Positions 44,951 to 53,583 of a stretch of DNA of 64,000 nt are shown piece after piece. Under the pieces are notes generated by a model. It was not told where the DNA came from. It saw nothing but the letters and a program-made list of their open reading frames with translations, and did not search any database. This DNA is from UBA3537 sp964219345 (GTDB taxonomy: Bacteria; Bacteroidota; Bacteroidia; Flavobacteriales; Flavobacteriaceae), in contig CAXPPN010000021.1 of assembly GCA_964219345.1 (NCBI GenBank), forward strand, positions 1-64,000, written 5' to 3'. Positions within the stretch are counted from its first letter, which is position 1. Every line of letters starts with the position of its first letter. The position numbers and the translations under genes were made by a program.

Positions 44951-45504
44951 AGTTTTTTGTTCTGAAAAATATAAACCTCTGTAGCACCGTGTCCATATTT
45001 TTGGTAATCGGCGGGATAAAATTTTATACCCTCATAACGCTTTAACAGATATTCGAGTTCCAACTTAAGAACCCCCTCGCCCACGCCATGAATAAAAACA
45101 ACACGTTGAATCCGTTTTGAAATGGCAAAATCCAAACGTCGTTTTGCAGTATCCAATTGCAAGTTAAGCATATCATAATTTTGCATTCCTTTTGTTGAAC
45201 TTATCAATTGGTGAATATGAAGATCCACCTCCATTGGTGGTTGTTGGCGAGTTTTTGATTTATTTTTTTGGGGTTGCATTCTTTTTTTTGAGGTTTTTTC
45301 AGAAAGAATATTTTGAATGGATTGACCCGAAAACGATGATTTATTTAAAAGATGACCACCGACATGAACTAATTCTGAAGCCTCAAATGACATTTCGAAA
45401 CCTGAAGTTGTTTCAATAGTAATTGTATTTCCTGAAATTTCAATCACATGACCAGAGAGATAATCATCCAAAACAGATACCTTATCATTTAGTCTAAATC
45501 TCAT
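44947..45504 (-). CDS. Smr-domain protein
   Basis: The 185-residue protein has an N-terminal SH3-like part (about 1-50), a basic linker and a C-terminal Smr domain (about 90-185) with the VDLHIHQL motif and HGVGEGVLK motif, as in MutS2 C-termini and stand-alone Smr nucleases. Relatives nick DNA or cleave mRNA and rescue ribosomes; the activity here is inferred. Its start overlaps the stop of the preceding small membrane-protein gene by ATGA. Confidence 0.87.
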   Translation of the reverse strand: MRFRLNDKVSVLDDYLSGHVIEISGNTITIETTSGFEMSFEASELVHVGGHLLNKSSFSGQSIQNILSEKTSKKRMQPQKNKSKTRQQPPMEVDLHIHQLISSTKGMQNYDMLNLQLDTAKRRLDFAISKRIQRVVFIHGVGEGVLKLELEYLLKRYEGIKFYPADYQKYGHGATEVYIFQNKKL

Positions 45505-45710
45505 TCTTCTTCGTCTTCAGTTTGAACTTCATAGGGATTATAATCAGGTTTTTGACCTATACCTTTGGAAATCAAATATATACCAACAACTAAAAAAATT
45601 AATCCAATAACTGAAATTAAAGAATTTGAATAGATTTCAGCATAAATAATTAAAATAACACCTACTAAAAATGCCAAATATTTTATTGTACTTTGTTTCA
45701 AAAGATTCAT
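45501..45710 (-). CDS. Small membrane protein of unknown function
   Basis: The 69-residue product has two hydrophobic segments (about residues 12-28 and 33-51) and a short acidic tail (TEDEEE). It resembles no enzyme. The ATGA overlap with the Smr gene shows translational coupling, which supports its being a real gene. Confidence 0.7.
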   Translation of the reverse strand: MNLLKQSTIKYLAFLVGVILIIYAEIYSNSLISVIGLIFLVVGIYLISKGIGQKPDYNPYEVQTEDEEE

Positions 45711-45814
45711 TTTTTAATGCCTTAAAAATAATAGCTTTAGTTTAATTTTTTTCAATTGCATCTTTATTTTTTTATTCAATAAATTATTTATTAATTTGAT
45801 GAACAATATTGCAA

Positions 45815-46099
45815 ATGGCTTTAGAAAACTACATGCTACCCTGTTTAAGTAAATCACTTTTTGGATTTGAGTGTATGGGTTGTGGATTTCAACGTGCTTT
45901 TTTTCTTTTTTTTAAAGGCCATTTTGTTGACGCCTTTTTGATGTATCCAGCAATTTATCCCCTTTTGGCCCTTGCTGGAATATTGATGATCAGTCGTTTT
46001 TATAAGTTTAAATTTTATCAAAAAAGCATCAATATACTATCTATAATTTCTATTGGTGTGATTATTACTAACTATCTCATTAAACAAATTATTTTATGA
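45815..46099 (+). CDS. DUF2752 family membrane protein
   Basis: The 94-residue protein carries the family motif CLSKSLFGFECMGCGFQRAF with paired cysteines (CMGC), and two hydrophobic helices downstream. Start at ATG 45815; a TTG two codons earlier is in frame. DUF2752 is of unknown function. It overlaps the following gene by 4 bases (ATGA) and the pair recurs in Flavobacteriaceae. Confidence 0.85.
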   Translation: MALENYMLPCLSKSLFGFECMGCGFQRAFFLFFKGHFVDAFLMYPAIYPLLALAGILMISRFYKFKFYQKSINILSIISIGVIITNYLIKQIIL

Positions 46100-46419
46100 A
46101 AAAATCGTTGAACACTACGCTTGTATATTTGCTTAGCATTATAGGTCTTTTATGTTGTTGTTTTGGTGGTCTTGGAGTGCTTTTTTCCGGACCCGCCTAT
46201 TTGACAGCCAACAAAAAAGTAAAAGACGCACAACTCAATCCTGAGGATTATGAGGGGAGTCTTAATGCAATGCAAACCGCAAAAACTGTTGCGCTTATTG
46301 TATTAATTATCAATTTGTTACACTTGATATGGGTTGTATACTCTCTGGCTACAGGTGACTTTACAGAAATCCAGGACGAATGGCAAAAAATAATGGAGGA
46401 GATTAATGCAGCAAAGTAA
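46096..46419 (+). CDS. CCC-motif membrane protein
   Basis: The 107-residue protein has two transmembrane segments and the consecutive cysteines LLCCCFGGLG in the first (about residues 19-24), the mark of the family known simply as CCC-motif membrane protein in Bacteroidota. The function is unknown. It is translationally coupled to the DUF2752 gene. Confidence 0.85.
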   Translation: MKKSLNTTLVYLLSIIGLLCCCFGGLGVLFSGPAYLTANKKVKDAQLNPEDYEGSLNAMQTAKTVALIVLIINLLHLIWVVYSLATGDFTEIQDEWQKIMEEINAAK

Positions 46420-46453
46420 AAATTAAATCTCTTTTGATATTCCAACAAAGAAT

Positions 46454-48616
46454 TTAATCCTTAAAAATAGTATTTCCATTCACAGGCAACTCGTCATACC
46501 CCATATTATATAGTGTAAAGCCAAAAATATCGGCGTATTGTTCAATGGTTTTACTTACCGGAGTTCCTGCACCATGACCCGCATCGGTTTCAATACGAAT
46601 CAAAGTAGGATTTGTTCCTGATTGTTTACTTTGCAATTCTGCTGCAAACTTAAAACTATGTGCCGGAACCACACGATCATCATGATCGCCTGTGGTAACA
46701 AGAGTTGCTGGGTATTTTATACCACTTTTGACGTTATGAACAGGAGAATAACCCTTTAGGTATTCAAACATTTCTTTATTGTCCTCAGAAGTACCATAAT
46801 CATAGGCCCACCCTGCTCCTGCTGTAAAGGTGTGGTAGCGTAGCATATCTAGAACACCAACCGCTGGTAGAGCAACTTTCATTAAATCTGGGCGTTGAGT
46901 CATTGTGGCACCAACAAGAAGTCCTCCGTTTGACCCTCCACGGATGGCTAAAAAATCGCTTGAAGTATATTGCTCTGCTATTAAAAACTCTGCTGCGGCA
47001 ATAAAATCATCAAATACATTTTGCTTTTTCATCTGTGTCCCTGTATCATGCCATGCTTTTCCATATTCGCCACCACCACGAAGATTTGGCACCGCATATA
47101 TACCACCTTGCTCAAGCCAAACCGCATTGGTTACACTAAAACTTGGATTCAAACTGATATTAAACCCGCCATAGCCATATAGTATTGTCGGAGTATTTCC
47201 GTTGAGCTGAAGTCCTTTTTTATAGGTAATCATCATAGGAACTTTTGTACCGTCTTTTGATTCATAAAACACCTGTTTACTTTCGTAATCAGAGCTGTCA
47301 AAATCTATCTCTGGTTTCCAATACAACTCAGAAATACCTGTTTCTATGTTAAATTTATAAATGCTTGATGGTGTTTTATAATTTGTAAATGAATAGAAAT
47401 CAATAGTTTCTTCTTTTTTACCACCAAATCCTCCAGCATTTCCTAGACCTGGAAGTTTTATATCTCGAATAAAATTACCATCATAATCATATTGTTTGAC
47501 TTGAGATATGGCATCAACCATATATTCAGCAAAAAAATAACCACCACCAGTTGAGGGATTCAAAACATGTTTTGTTTCAGGGATAAAATCTACCCAATTT
47601 TCAGGTTTTGGATGTTTTGCATCTACTGTTACTATTTTTTGATTGGGTGCATTCAAATTTGTAACCAAATACAATTTATCGGCAACATTATCAATCAAAT
47701 AAGTATCACTTTTGGTATGATTAAGAATTGTTAATAATGGGCTATTTGGAGCATCTAAATTCTTGAGAAACAACTTGTTGCCTGAGGTTGAAACACTTGC
47801 CGAAATAATTAAAAATCGATTATCTTCCGTAACTCTTGCACCAACATAGCGGTGTTTTTCTTCTTTTGTTCCACCAAAAATCAAAACATCTTCTTTTTGA
47901 GGCGTGCCTAGTTTGTGGAAATACACTTTGTGTTGATCTGTTTTTGCAGAAAGGACACTCCCTTTTGGCTTATCGTAACTTGAGTAATAAAAACCTTCAT
48001 CTTTGTACCAAGACATTCCACTAAATTTGACATCTACTAGTGTGTCTTCAATAATTTTTTTGGAGACCACATCCATAGTAATAATTTTCCTCCAATCGCT
48101 ACCTCCTTCAGAAATACTATAAGCTAACAAACGACCACTCTTGGAAAAACTAGTACCACCAAGTGAAATCGTTCCATCTTCTTTAAATGTATTGGGGTCA
48201 AGAAAAACTTCTGCAGTTGACGAGGCATCGCCAGTTTTGTAGCGGTAAATCACATATTGATTTTGAAGTCCATTATTTTTGTAAAAATAAGTATAATCGC
48301 CTTCTTTAAATGGAGAACCTATTTTTTCATAATTCCATAATTTTTCTAAACGCTCCTTTAGTTCTTCTCTATAGGGGACATTTGAAAGATAGTCAAACGT
48401 TGTTTTGTTTTGTGTTTTTACCCATGCTTCGGTTTCCTTGCTTCTATCGTCTTCCAACCAACGATATGGGTCTTTTACTTGTACGCCAAAATATTCGTCA
48501 ATGGTATCAACCTGAGTTGTTTTTGGGTATTCTATACTGATATTTCTACTGTTTTCTGCATTTTTATGACAACCCATAACGCTTAATAATAAGAATAAAT
48601 AAAAAATGTGTTTCAT
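46454..48616 (-). CDS. Prolyl oligopeptidase family serine peptidase (lipoprotein)
   Basis: With the ATG at 48614-48616 the product starts MKHIFYLFLLLSVMGC, a lipoprotein signal with the cysteine at residue 16; the frame is open 12 codons further up. The seven-bladed propeller (about 80-460) is followed by the alpha/beta hydrolase domain with RGGSNGGLLVGA near residue 560 (serine), the aspartate in GDHDDRVVP and the histidine in DAGHGAG. It cleaves short peptides after proline in the envelope. The length is standard (about 720). It lies 52 bases downstream of ornithine aminotransferase. Confidence 0.93.
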   Translation of the reverse strand: MKHIFYLFLLLSVMGCHKNAENSRNISIEYPKTTQVDTIDEYFGVQVKDPYRWLEDDRSKETEAWVKTQNKTTFDYLSNVPYREELKERLEKLWNYEKIGSPFKEGDYTYFYKNNGLQNQYVIYRYKTGDASSTAEVFLDPNTFKEDGTISLGGTSFSKSGRLLAYSISEGGSDWRKIITMDVVSKKIIEDTLVDVKFSGMSWYKDEGFYYSSYDKPKGSVLSAKTDQHKVYFHKLGTPQKEDVLIFGGTKEEKHRYVGARVTEDNRFLIISASVSTSGNKLFLKNLDAPNSPLLTILNHTKSDTYLIDNVADKLYLVTNLNAPNQKIVTVDAKHPKPENWVDFIPETKHVLNPSTGGGYFFAEYMVDAISQVKQYDYDGNFIRDIKLPGLGNAGGFGGKKEETIDFYSFTNYKTPSSIYKFNIETGISELYWKPEIDFDSSDYESKQVFYESKDGTKVPMMITYKKGLQLNGNTPTILYGYGGFNISLNPSFSVTNAVWLEQGGIYAVPNLRGGGEYGKAWHDTGTQMKKQNVFDDFIAAAEFLIAEQYTSSDFLAIRGGSNGGLLVGATMTQRPDLMKVALPAVGVLDMLRYHTFTAGAGWAYDYGTSEDNKEMFEYLKGYSPVHNVKSGIKYPATLVTTGDHDDRVVPAHSFKFAAELQSKQSGTNPTLIRIETDAGHGAGTPVSKTIEQYADIFGFTLYNMGYDELPVNGNTIFKD

Positions 48617-48668
48617 TAAATTGGGATTAAAATTATGAGAAATAAGTTCCATAATTTAATTTAAAAAA

Positions 48669-49949
48669 CTAAACTTCAAAAGCTTTTAACGTTTTAATGA
48701 TAATTGCCACACAATCGAGTAATTGATCTTCAGTCATCACCAAAGGCGGTGCAAAACGAATGATATTTCCGTGCGTGGGTTTGGCTAGTAATCCATTATC
48801 ACGAAGTTTTAAACAAATATTCCAAACCGTATCGCTATCCTCTGAATCATTAATTACTATAGCATTTAGCAATCCTTTTCCTCTAACGAGTTTTACAATT
48901 GTACTGTCTTTGATGTAATCATTTAATTGTGCTCTAAAAAGCTGTCCTAATTGCTCTGCATTTTCTGTAAGTTGTTCATCATTAATAACTTCTAGCGCTG
49001 CGATAGCAACTGCGGCGGCCACTGGATTACCTCCAAAAGTACTACCATGAGATCCTGGTGTAATGACATTCATAATAGCATCATTAGCCAAAACAGCAGA
49101 AACAGGATAGACACCCCCACTTAGTGCTTTACCCAAAATCAATACATCGGGTTTTACGTCTGGAGTGCCAGAACAATCTTTATTTGTACAACTACAGTTA
49201 CCACAAGTTGCTAAAAGTCGACCCGTACGCGCAATGCCTGTTTGAACTTCATCGGCAACAAACAAGACATTGTGCTCTTCACACAATGCTTTGGCAGTTT
49301 TTAAATAATCTTCCGATGGCACATAAACTCCTGCTTCCCCCTGAATGGGTTCAACCAAAAAACCTGCGATATCATTATGTGTTTCAAGTACCTTTTGCAA
49401 AGCAGTGGTGTCATCATATGGAATTTTGATAAAACCATCGGTATAGGGACCAAAGTGTTTTCTTGCTGTAGGATCATTGGAAAAAGAAATAATCGTTGTT
49501 GTACGCCCATGAAAGTTGTTTTCACAAACAATGATTTTTGCTTTGTTTTCAGGGATGCCTTTGATTTTATAAGCCCAGCGACGTGTAATTTTTATGGCCG
49601 TTTCTACAGCTTCTGCACCAGTATTCATAGGTAATACTTTATCAAATCCAAAGTATTGTGTGATATACTGCTCATATGGGCCCAATTGATCATTATAAAA
49701 CGCCCTTGATGTTAATGTTAGAGTTTCAGCTTGACTCTTCATTGCTCCTACTATAGCAGGATGGCAATGCCCTTGATTGACAGATGAATATGCAGATAAA
49801 AAATCATAATATTTTTTACCCTCAACATCCCAGACATAAACGCCTTCTCCTCTACTGAGGACAACAGGAAGGGGGTGATAGTTATGAGCGCCATAGTTGT
49901 GCTCCAAATCCATGGCTTCTTTTGATGAAAGTGTATTTAAAAGAGGCAT
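48669..49949 (-). CDS. rocD: Ornithine aminotransferase (ornithine--oxo-acid transaminase) with cysteine-rich insert
   Basis: This fold-type I PLP enzyme, from ATG 49947-49949, has NTGAEAVETAIK near residue 108, VADEVQTGIARTG near residue 238 and the cofactor lysine in LILGKALSGG near residue 274. It transfers the delta-amino group of ornithine to 2-oxoglutarate in arginine and proline metabolism. An unusual stretch, LLATCGNCSCTNKDCSGTP, is inserted between the aspartate motif and the lysine strand. Acetylornithine aminotransferase is an alternative, but the substrate-region block ENNFHGRTTTIIS and length fit ornithine aminotransferase best. Confidence 0.92.
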   Translation of the reverse strand: MPLLNTLSSKEAMDLEHNYGAHNYHPLPVVLSRGEGVYVWDVEGKKYYDFLSAYSSVNQGHCHPAIVGAMKSQAETLTLTSRAFYNDQLGPYEQYITQYFGFDKVLPMNTGAEAVETAIKITRRWAYKIKGIPENKAKIIVCENNFHGRTTTIISFSNDPTARKHFGPYTDGFIKIPYDDTTALQKVLETHNDIAGFLVEPIQGEAGVYVPSEDYLKTAKALCEEHNVLFVADEVQTGIARTGRLLATCGNCSCTNKDCSGTPDVKPDVLILGKALSGGVYPVSAVLANDAIMNVITPGSHGSTFGGNPVAAAVAIAALEVINDEQLTENAEQLGQLFRAQLNDYIKDSTIVKLVRGKGLLNAIVINDSEDSDTVWNICLKLRDNGLLAKPTHGNIIRFAPPLVMTEDQLLDCVAIIIKTLKAFEV

Positions 49950-50143
49950 TTTAAAAAAATTTAAGTAAGAAAAGAACAATTCCTTCTTTTGGAGAGAAAT
50001 CACCCATGTCGTGCAAATTAGTAAGTTTTTTTTAATTTTTTAAAACAAAATCCAAAATATTAGATAATATCAAAGAATAATGTGACCATTTCAATTTTTT
50101 TGTGTCTAATCAAATACAGAAAACTAATTAAACACATTTTACT

Positions 50144-50833
50144 ATGGAACAAGTTGTAGAATCAACAAAAGAACTAGGTGCTAAGGTTTGGGAGAGCTTT
50201 AGCTATTTTATGAATGAAATTGGGCAGTTTATACCAAAATTGCTTGGAGCCCTCTTATTTTGGTTTGTAGGCCGATTTATTGCTCGTCTACTAAGAAAGT
50301 TAATTATCAAATTTGCAAAACTTATCAAAATTGACACCATAGCAGATAAGGTAGAACTCGATCAAATGTTAGACCAAATTGGGATTAAGCACAAATTTTC
50401 AACCATAATTGGAAATATTATTTACTATGTACTGCTCCTCGTAGTTTTACTTACTGTTTTTGATATTTTAGGATTAACCGTTGCAGAAGAACTTTTTGAT
50501 AAAGTCGTAGGCTTCATTCCAGACATCTTTATCTCTGTTATTTTGTTTGTTTTTGGATTGTATCTCGCCAATTTTGTACGCGATTTTATCAATGGAAGAT
50601 TACAAAATATGAACATTGAACAAGCCTCTGTGATTGGCCCTATTGCAAAATTTGGAATCTTATTGATTGTATTTTCAATGATTTTATCGCAATTAAACAT
50701 TGGAAATAATTTGATTTCAAAACTGACACAATATCTCTTTGCTGCTATTGGTCTAGGTTTGGCCATTGCCATTGGTTTGGGTGGAAAAGATGCCGCAAAA
50801 GAAGTAATTGATCGGGTGTTCAGACAAAAATAA
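50144..50833 (+). CDS. MscS-like transmembrane protein lacking the usual beta domain
   Basis: The 229-residue protein contains membrane helices that repeat the MscS-type pattern (about 20-45, 85-115, 120-150, 170-225), ending GLGLAIAIGLGGKDAAKEVID, the glycine-rich pore helix signature of MscS relatives. The cytoplasmic beta domain and the vestibule are missing, since the protein stops shortly after the pore helix. It matches the family of conserved TM-helix proteins that carry only this module. A strong terminator follows. The channel activity is inferred. Confidence 0.8.
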   Translation: MEQVVESTKELGAKVWESFSYFMNEIGQFIPKLLGALLFWFVGRFIARLLRKLIIKFAKLIKIDTIADKVELDQMLDQIGIKHKFSTIIGNIIYYVLLLVVLLTVFDILGLTVAEELFDKVVGFIPDIFISVILFVFGLYLANFVRDFINGRLQNMNIEQASVIGPIAKFGILLIVFSMILSQLNIGNNLISKLTQYLFAAIGLGLAIAIGLGGKDAAKEVIDRVFRQK

Positions 50834-50854
50834 TACCATAAAAAATTATTTTTT

Positions 50855-50886
50855 AATGCTGTTCTATAGGGACAGCATTTTTTTTT
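50855..50886 (+). terminator. Intrinsic terminator after the MscS-like gene
   Basis: AATGCTGT (50855-50862) pairs with ACAGCATT (50872-50879) around a 9-base loop, followed by a T run to 50886. Confidence 0.9.
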
Positions 50887-50890
50887 AAAG

Positions 50891-50898
50891 TATTTTTG
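50891..50898 (+). promoter_or_regulatory. -7 element almost touching the rlmD start codon
   Basis: TATTTTTG ends 5 bases before the ATG at 50904, so the transcript should be leaderless or nearly so. The upstream element would lie inside the preceding terminator; no TTG is seen. Confidence 0.45.
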
Positions 50899-50903
50899 TC
50901 GCT

Positions 50904-52316
50904 ATGCGAAGAAAAAAAGCAAAAAAGGAATTTTTTGAAGTTGAAGTCATCGATGCTGGTGCAAAAGGGAAAAGTATTGCCAAAGCACCAGACGGTAAAG
51001 TTATTTTTCTTAATAATGCTGTTCCAGGTGATGTAGTTGATGTACAAACCTTTAAAAAACGTAAAGGGTATTACGTAGGAAAAGCAATACAATTTCATAA
51101 ACTTTCGGAGCATAGAGAAACGCCTAAATGCACCCATTTTGGAACTTGTGGTGGCTGCAAATGGCAGCATATGAAATATGACCAGCAGTTATTTTTTAAG
51201 CAAAAAGAAGTGACCAATAACCTTTTACGTATTGGAAAAGTTGAACTTCCAGAAATTACACAAATTTTAGGGTGCAACTCTCCCTATTTTTACAGAAACA
51301 AAATGGAGTTTTCGTTTAGCAATAACCGTTGGCTTTCTTTGGAGGAAATTAATGCAGATAAAACAATTAATAATAGAAATGCACTTGGATTTCATATCCC
51401 AGGCATGTGGGACAAAATTTTAGACCTTAACAAGTGTTATTTGCAAAAGGATCCATCAAATACAATTCGAAATAGTCTTAAAGCTTTTGCTACCAAACAA
51501 CACATCCCATTTTTTGATCCAAGGCAACAAAAAGGTGTTTTACGTACCCTTATGATTCGTACTACAAGCTCTGAAGAAATTATGGTTGTTGTACAGTTTT
51601 TTTCGGCAACAAAATTGCAAATAGAGACCATTATGGATTTTCTCAAAAATTCATTTCCAGAAATCACTTCATTGCAATACGTCATCAATCCAAAAGGCAA
51701 TGACACCATCTATGATCAAGAAGTAGTTTGCTACCATGGTCGAAATTATATTCTAGAAGAAATGGAAGGTTTACAATTTAAAATTAATGCAAAATCTTTC
51801 TATCAAACTAATTCTGAACAGGCCTATAATTTATATAAAATTACTCGAGATTTTGCAGGATTAACAGGGAACGAATTGGTCTATGATTTGTATACAGGTA
51901 CAGGAACAATTGCTCAATTTGTAGCCAAAAAGGCCAAAAAAGTTGTTGGTGTAGAAGCCGTTCCAGATGCCATAAAAGCCGCAAAAGAAAACGCAGAACA
52001 TAACAAAATCGATAATGTAGAATTCTTTGTTGGAGACATGAAAACTGTATTCAATTCAGAATTTATAAATACAAATGGATACCCAGACGTCATCATTACC
52101 GACCCACCAAGAGATGGAATGCACAAAGATGTTGTTCAACAAATATTAAGTATTTTACCCGAAAAAATTGTCTATGTGAGTTGTAACAGCGCAACTCAGG
52201 CAAGAGATTTGGCTTTGATGGATTCGAAATATAAGATAATAAAAACACAAGCAGTAGACATGTTTCCACAGACGCATCATGTAGAAAATGTTGTACTTTT
52301 GAAAAAAAGAATTTAG
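50904..52316 (+). CDS. rlmD: 23S rRNA (uracil-5-)-methyltransferase RlmD-type
   Basis: The 470-residue protein has an N-terminal TRAM domain (about 10-65), cysteines of an iron-sulfur site in CTHFGTCGGCKWQHM near residue 76, an AdoMet-binding block with DLYTGTGTIAQF near residue 330, DPPRDGMHK, and the catalytic cysteine in YVSCNSATQARDL near residue 427. It methylates C5 of a uracil in 23S rRNA (U1939 for E. coli RlmD); RlmC or TrmA specificity cannot be excluded. It leads a set with two envelope-protein genes. Confidence 0.9.
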   Translation: MRRKKAKKEFFEVEVIDAGAKGKSIAKAPDGKVIFLNNAVPGDVVDVQTFKKRKGYYVGKAIQFHKLSEHRETPKCTHFGTCGGCKWQHMKYDQQLFFKQKEVTNNLLRIGKVELPEITQILGCNSPYFYRNKMEFSFSNNRWLSLEEINADKTINNRNALGFHIPGMWDKILDLNKCYLQKDPSNTIRNSLKAFATKQHIPFFDPRQQKGVLRTLMIRTTSSEEIMVVVQFFSATKLQIETIMDFLKNSFPEITSLQYVINPKGNDTIYDQEVVCYHGRNYILEEMEGLQFKINAKSFYQTNSEQAYNLYKITRDFAGLTGNELVYDLYTGTGTIAQFVAKKAKKVVGVEAVPDAIKAAKENAEHNKIDNVEFFVGDMKTVFNSEFINTNGYPDVIITDPPRDGMHKDVVQQILSILPEKIVYVSCNSATQARDLALMDSKYKIIKTQAVDMFPQTHHVENVVLLKKRI

Positions 52317-52322
52317 ATTTTT

Positions 52323-52826
52323 ATGAATAGAATATCTTTTTTATGGATTTTTTTGTTGCTCATCGCCTGCGAACCAGACGATGTGTGCAGCGAAAATACA
52401 CAAACTACTTCTCGCCTTGTTATAGAGTTTTTTGATATTGGAAATTTAGATAACACAAAAACCGTTGGAGGTCTTTTTGCTATTGGTTTAGATGCACAAG
52501 GCAACGAAGTTGAAATTTCAGGTGAAGCCGTAAGTTCTCGCGAAAAAATAGAATTACCTCTCAATGGTACAGCAAATCAAACACAATTTAAATTATATGA
52601 AAATTACAGTGTTGTTAATGATGCAGTACAAGGTAATCCAGATGTAGTAACCGTTGCCTATACCACCTCAGCAGTATATGTTTCTCGTGCATGTAGTTAC
52701 AAAAATGTGTATAATATTCAAGGGTTTAGCATCGAAACAGATAGCGATCTCTGGATGGTAAATGCCGAAATAATTGTAAGTGACGTAACAAATGAAAATG
52801 AAACCCATGTTAAAATATTTCATTAA
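52323..52826 (+). CDS. DUF6452 family lipoprotein
   Basis: The 167-residue protein has a lipoprotein signal with LLIAC (cysteine at residue 16) followed by CEPDDVCSE, then a mainly beta domain. I recall this as the DUF6452 family of Flavobacteriaceae, always next to the DUF6048 gene. It starts 7 bases after rlmD, so it is likely co-transcribed. Its 3' end overlaps the next gene by up to 35 bases. The function is unknown. Confidence 0.8.
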   Translation: MNRISFLWIFLLLIACEPDDVCSENTQTTSRLVIEFFDIGNLDNTKTVGGLFAIGLDAQGNEVEISGEAVSSREKIELPLNGTANQTQFKLYENYSVVNDAVQGNPDVVTVAYTTSAVYVSRACSYKNVYNIQGFSIETDSDLWMVNAEIIVSDVTNENETHVKIFH

Positions 52827-53574
52827 TTGCCTTTGTTTTTTATGGATTAGTAGCGTTTCGTTTGCGCAAAATGAAACTATTGACACTAGCGATGAAACTT
52901 TTACAGATAGTATTGTTTTTCAAGACAAATATGGATTGCGTTTTGGTGTAGACCTAAGTAAATTAGGACGCACAGCCTTTGAATCAGACTACTCAGGATT
53001 TGAAGTCAATGCAGATTATCGTTTGGGTAGACGCTTGTATGTTGCTGGTGAATTAGGATTTGAAGAAAAAGCTACTAAAACAGACTATTTAGATAGCAGT
53101 GCTAAAGGAAATTATTTTAAAGCAGGAATCGATTATAACCTGTACAACAATTGGTTAGGAATGGAAAATTTAATCATTAGCGGTTTACGTTTTGGATTGT
53201 CAAGTTTTAGCCAAACAAGAAATCGCTATACTATTTATGATACAAATAGCCAAACTTGGTTACAAATTCAAAACAATGAAAGTGTTGAATTTTCGGGACT
53301 TACAGCGGCATGGGTGGAGCTTATTTTTGGTTTAAAAGCTGAGCTTTTTAATAATCTATTTTTAGGATTCAATGTGCAGCTAAAAGCTAGAATTTCTGAA
53401 AAATCACCTGATAATTTCGAGAATTTATATATTCCAGGTTTTGGACGAACATATGACAGCAGCAAAGTTGGAACAGGGTTTAGTTATAACATATCATATC
53501 TACTACCTATTTATAAAAAAGACAGAGTAAAAAAAGCTGATTCAGAAAATATAGAACAACCCTTAGAAGATTAG
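52792..53574 (+). CDS. DUF6048 family envelope protein (predicted outer-membrane barrel)
   Basis: The 260-residue protein has a signal peptide ending VSFAQ and many short amphipathic strands (for example EVNADYRLGRRLYVAGELGF), as in small outer-membrane barrels. It is the partner of DUF6452. In-frame ATGs occur at 52792, 52798 and 52807, all inside the preceding gene; the first is given. The pair may form a lipoprotein-barrel complex, which is inference. Confidence 0.8.
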   Translation: MKMKPMLKYFINCLCFLWISSVSFAQNETIDTSDETFTDSIVFQDKYGLRFGVDLSKLGRTAFESDYSGFEVNADYRLGRRLYVAGELGFEEKATKTDYLDSSAKGNYFKAGIDYNLYNNWLGMENLIISGLRFGLSSFSQTRNRYTIYDTNSQTWLQIQNNESVEFSGLTAAWVELIFGLKAELFNNLFLGFNVQLKARISEKSPDNFENLYIPGFGRTYDSSKVGTGFSYNISYLLPIYKKDRVKKADSENIEQPLED

Positions 53575-53583
53575 ATAAATCTT

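Noticed and set aside
45192..45419. Plus-strand frame inside the Smr gene
   Set aside because: It lies antisense to the Smr gene with a skewed aromatic composition; no evidence for translation.
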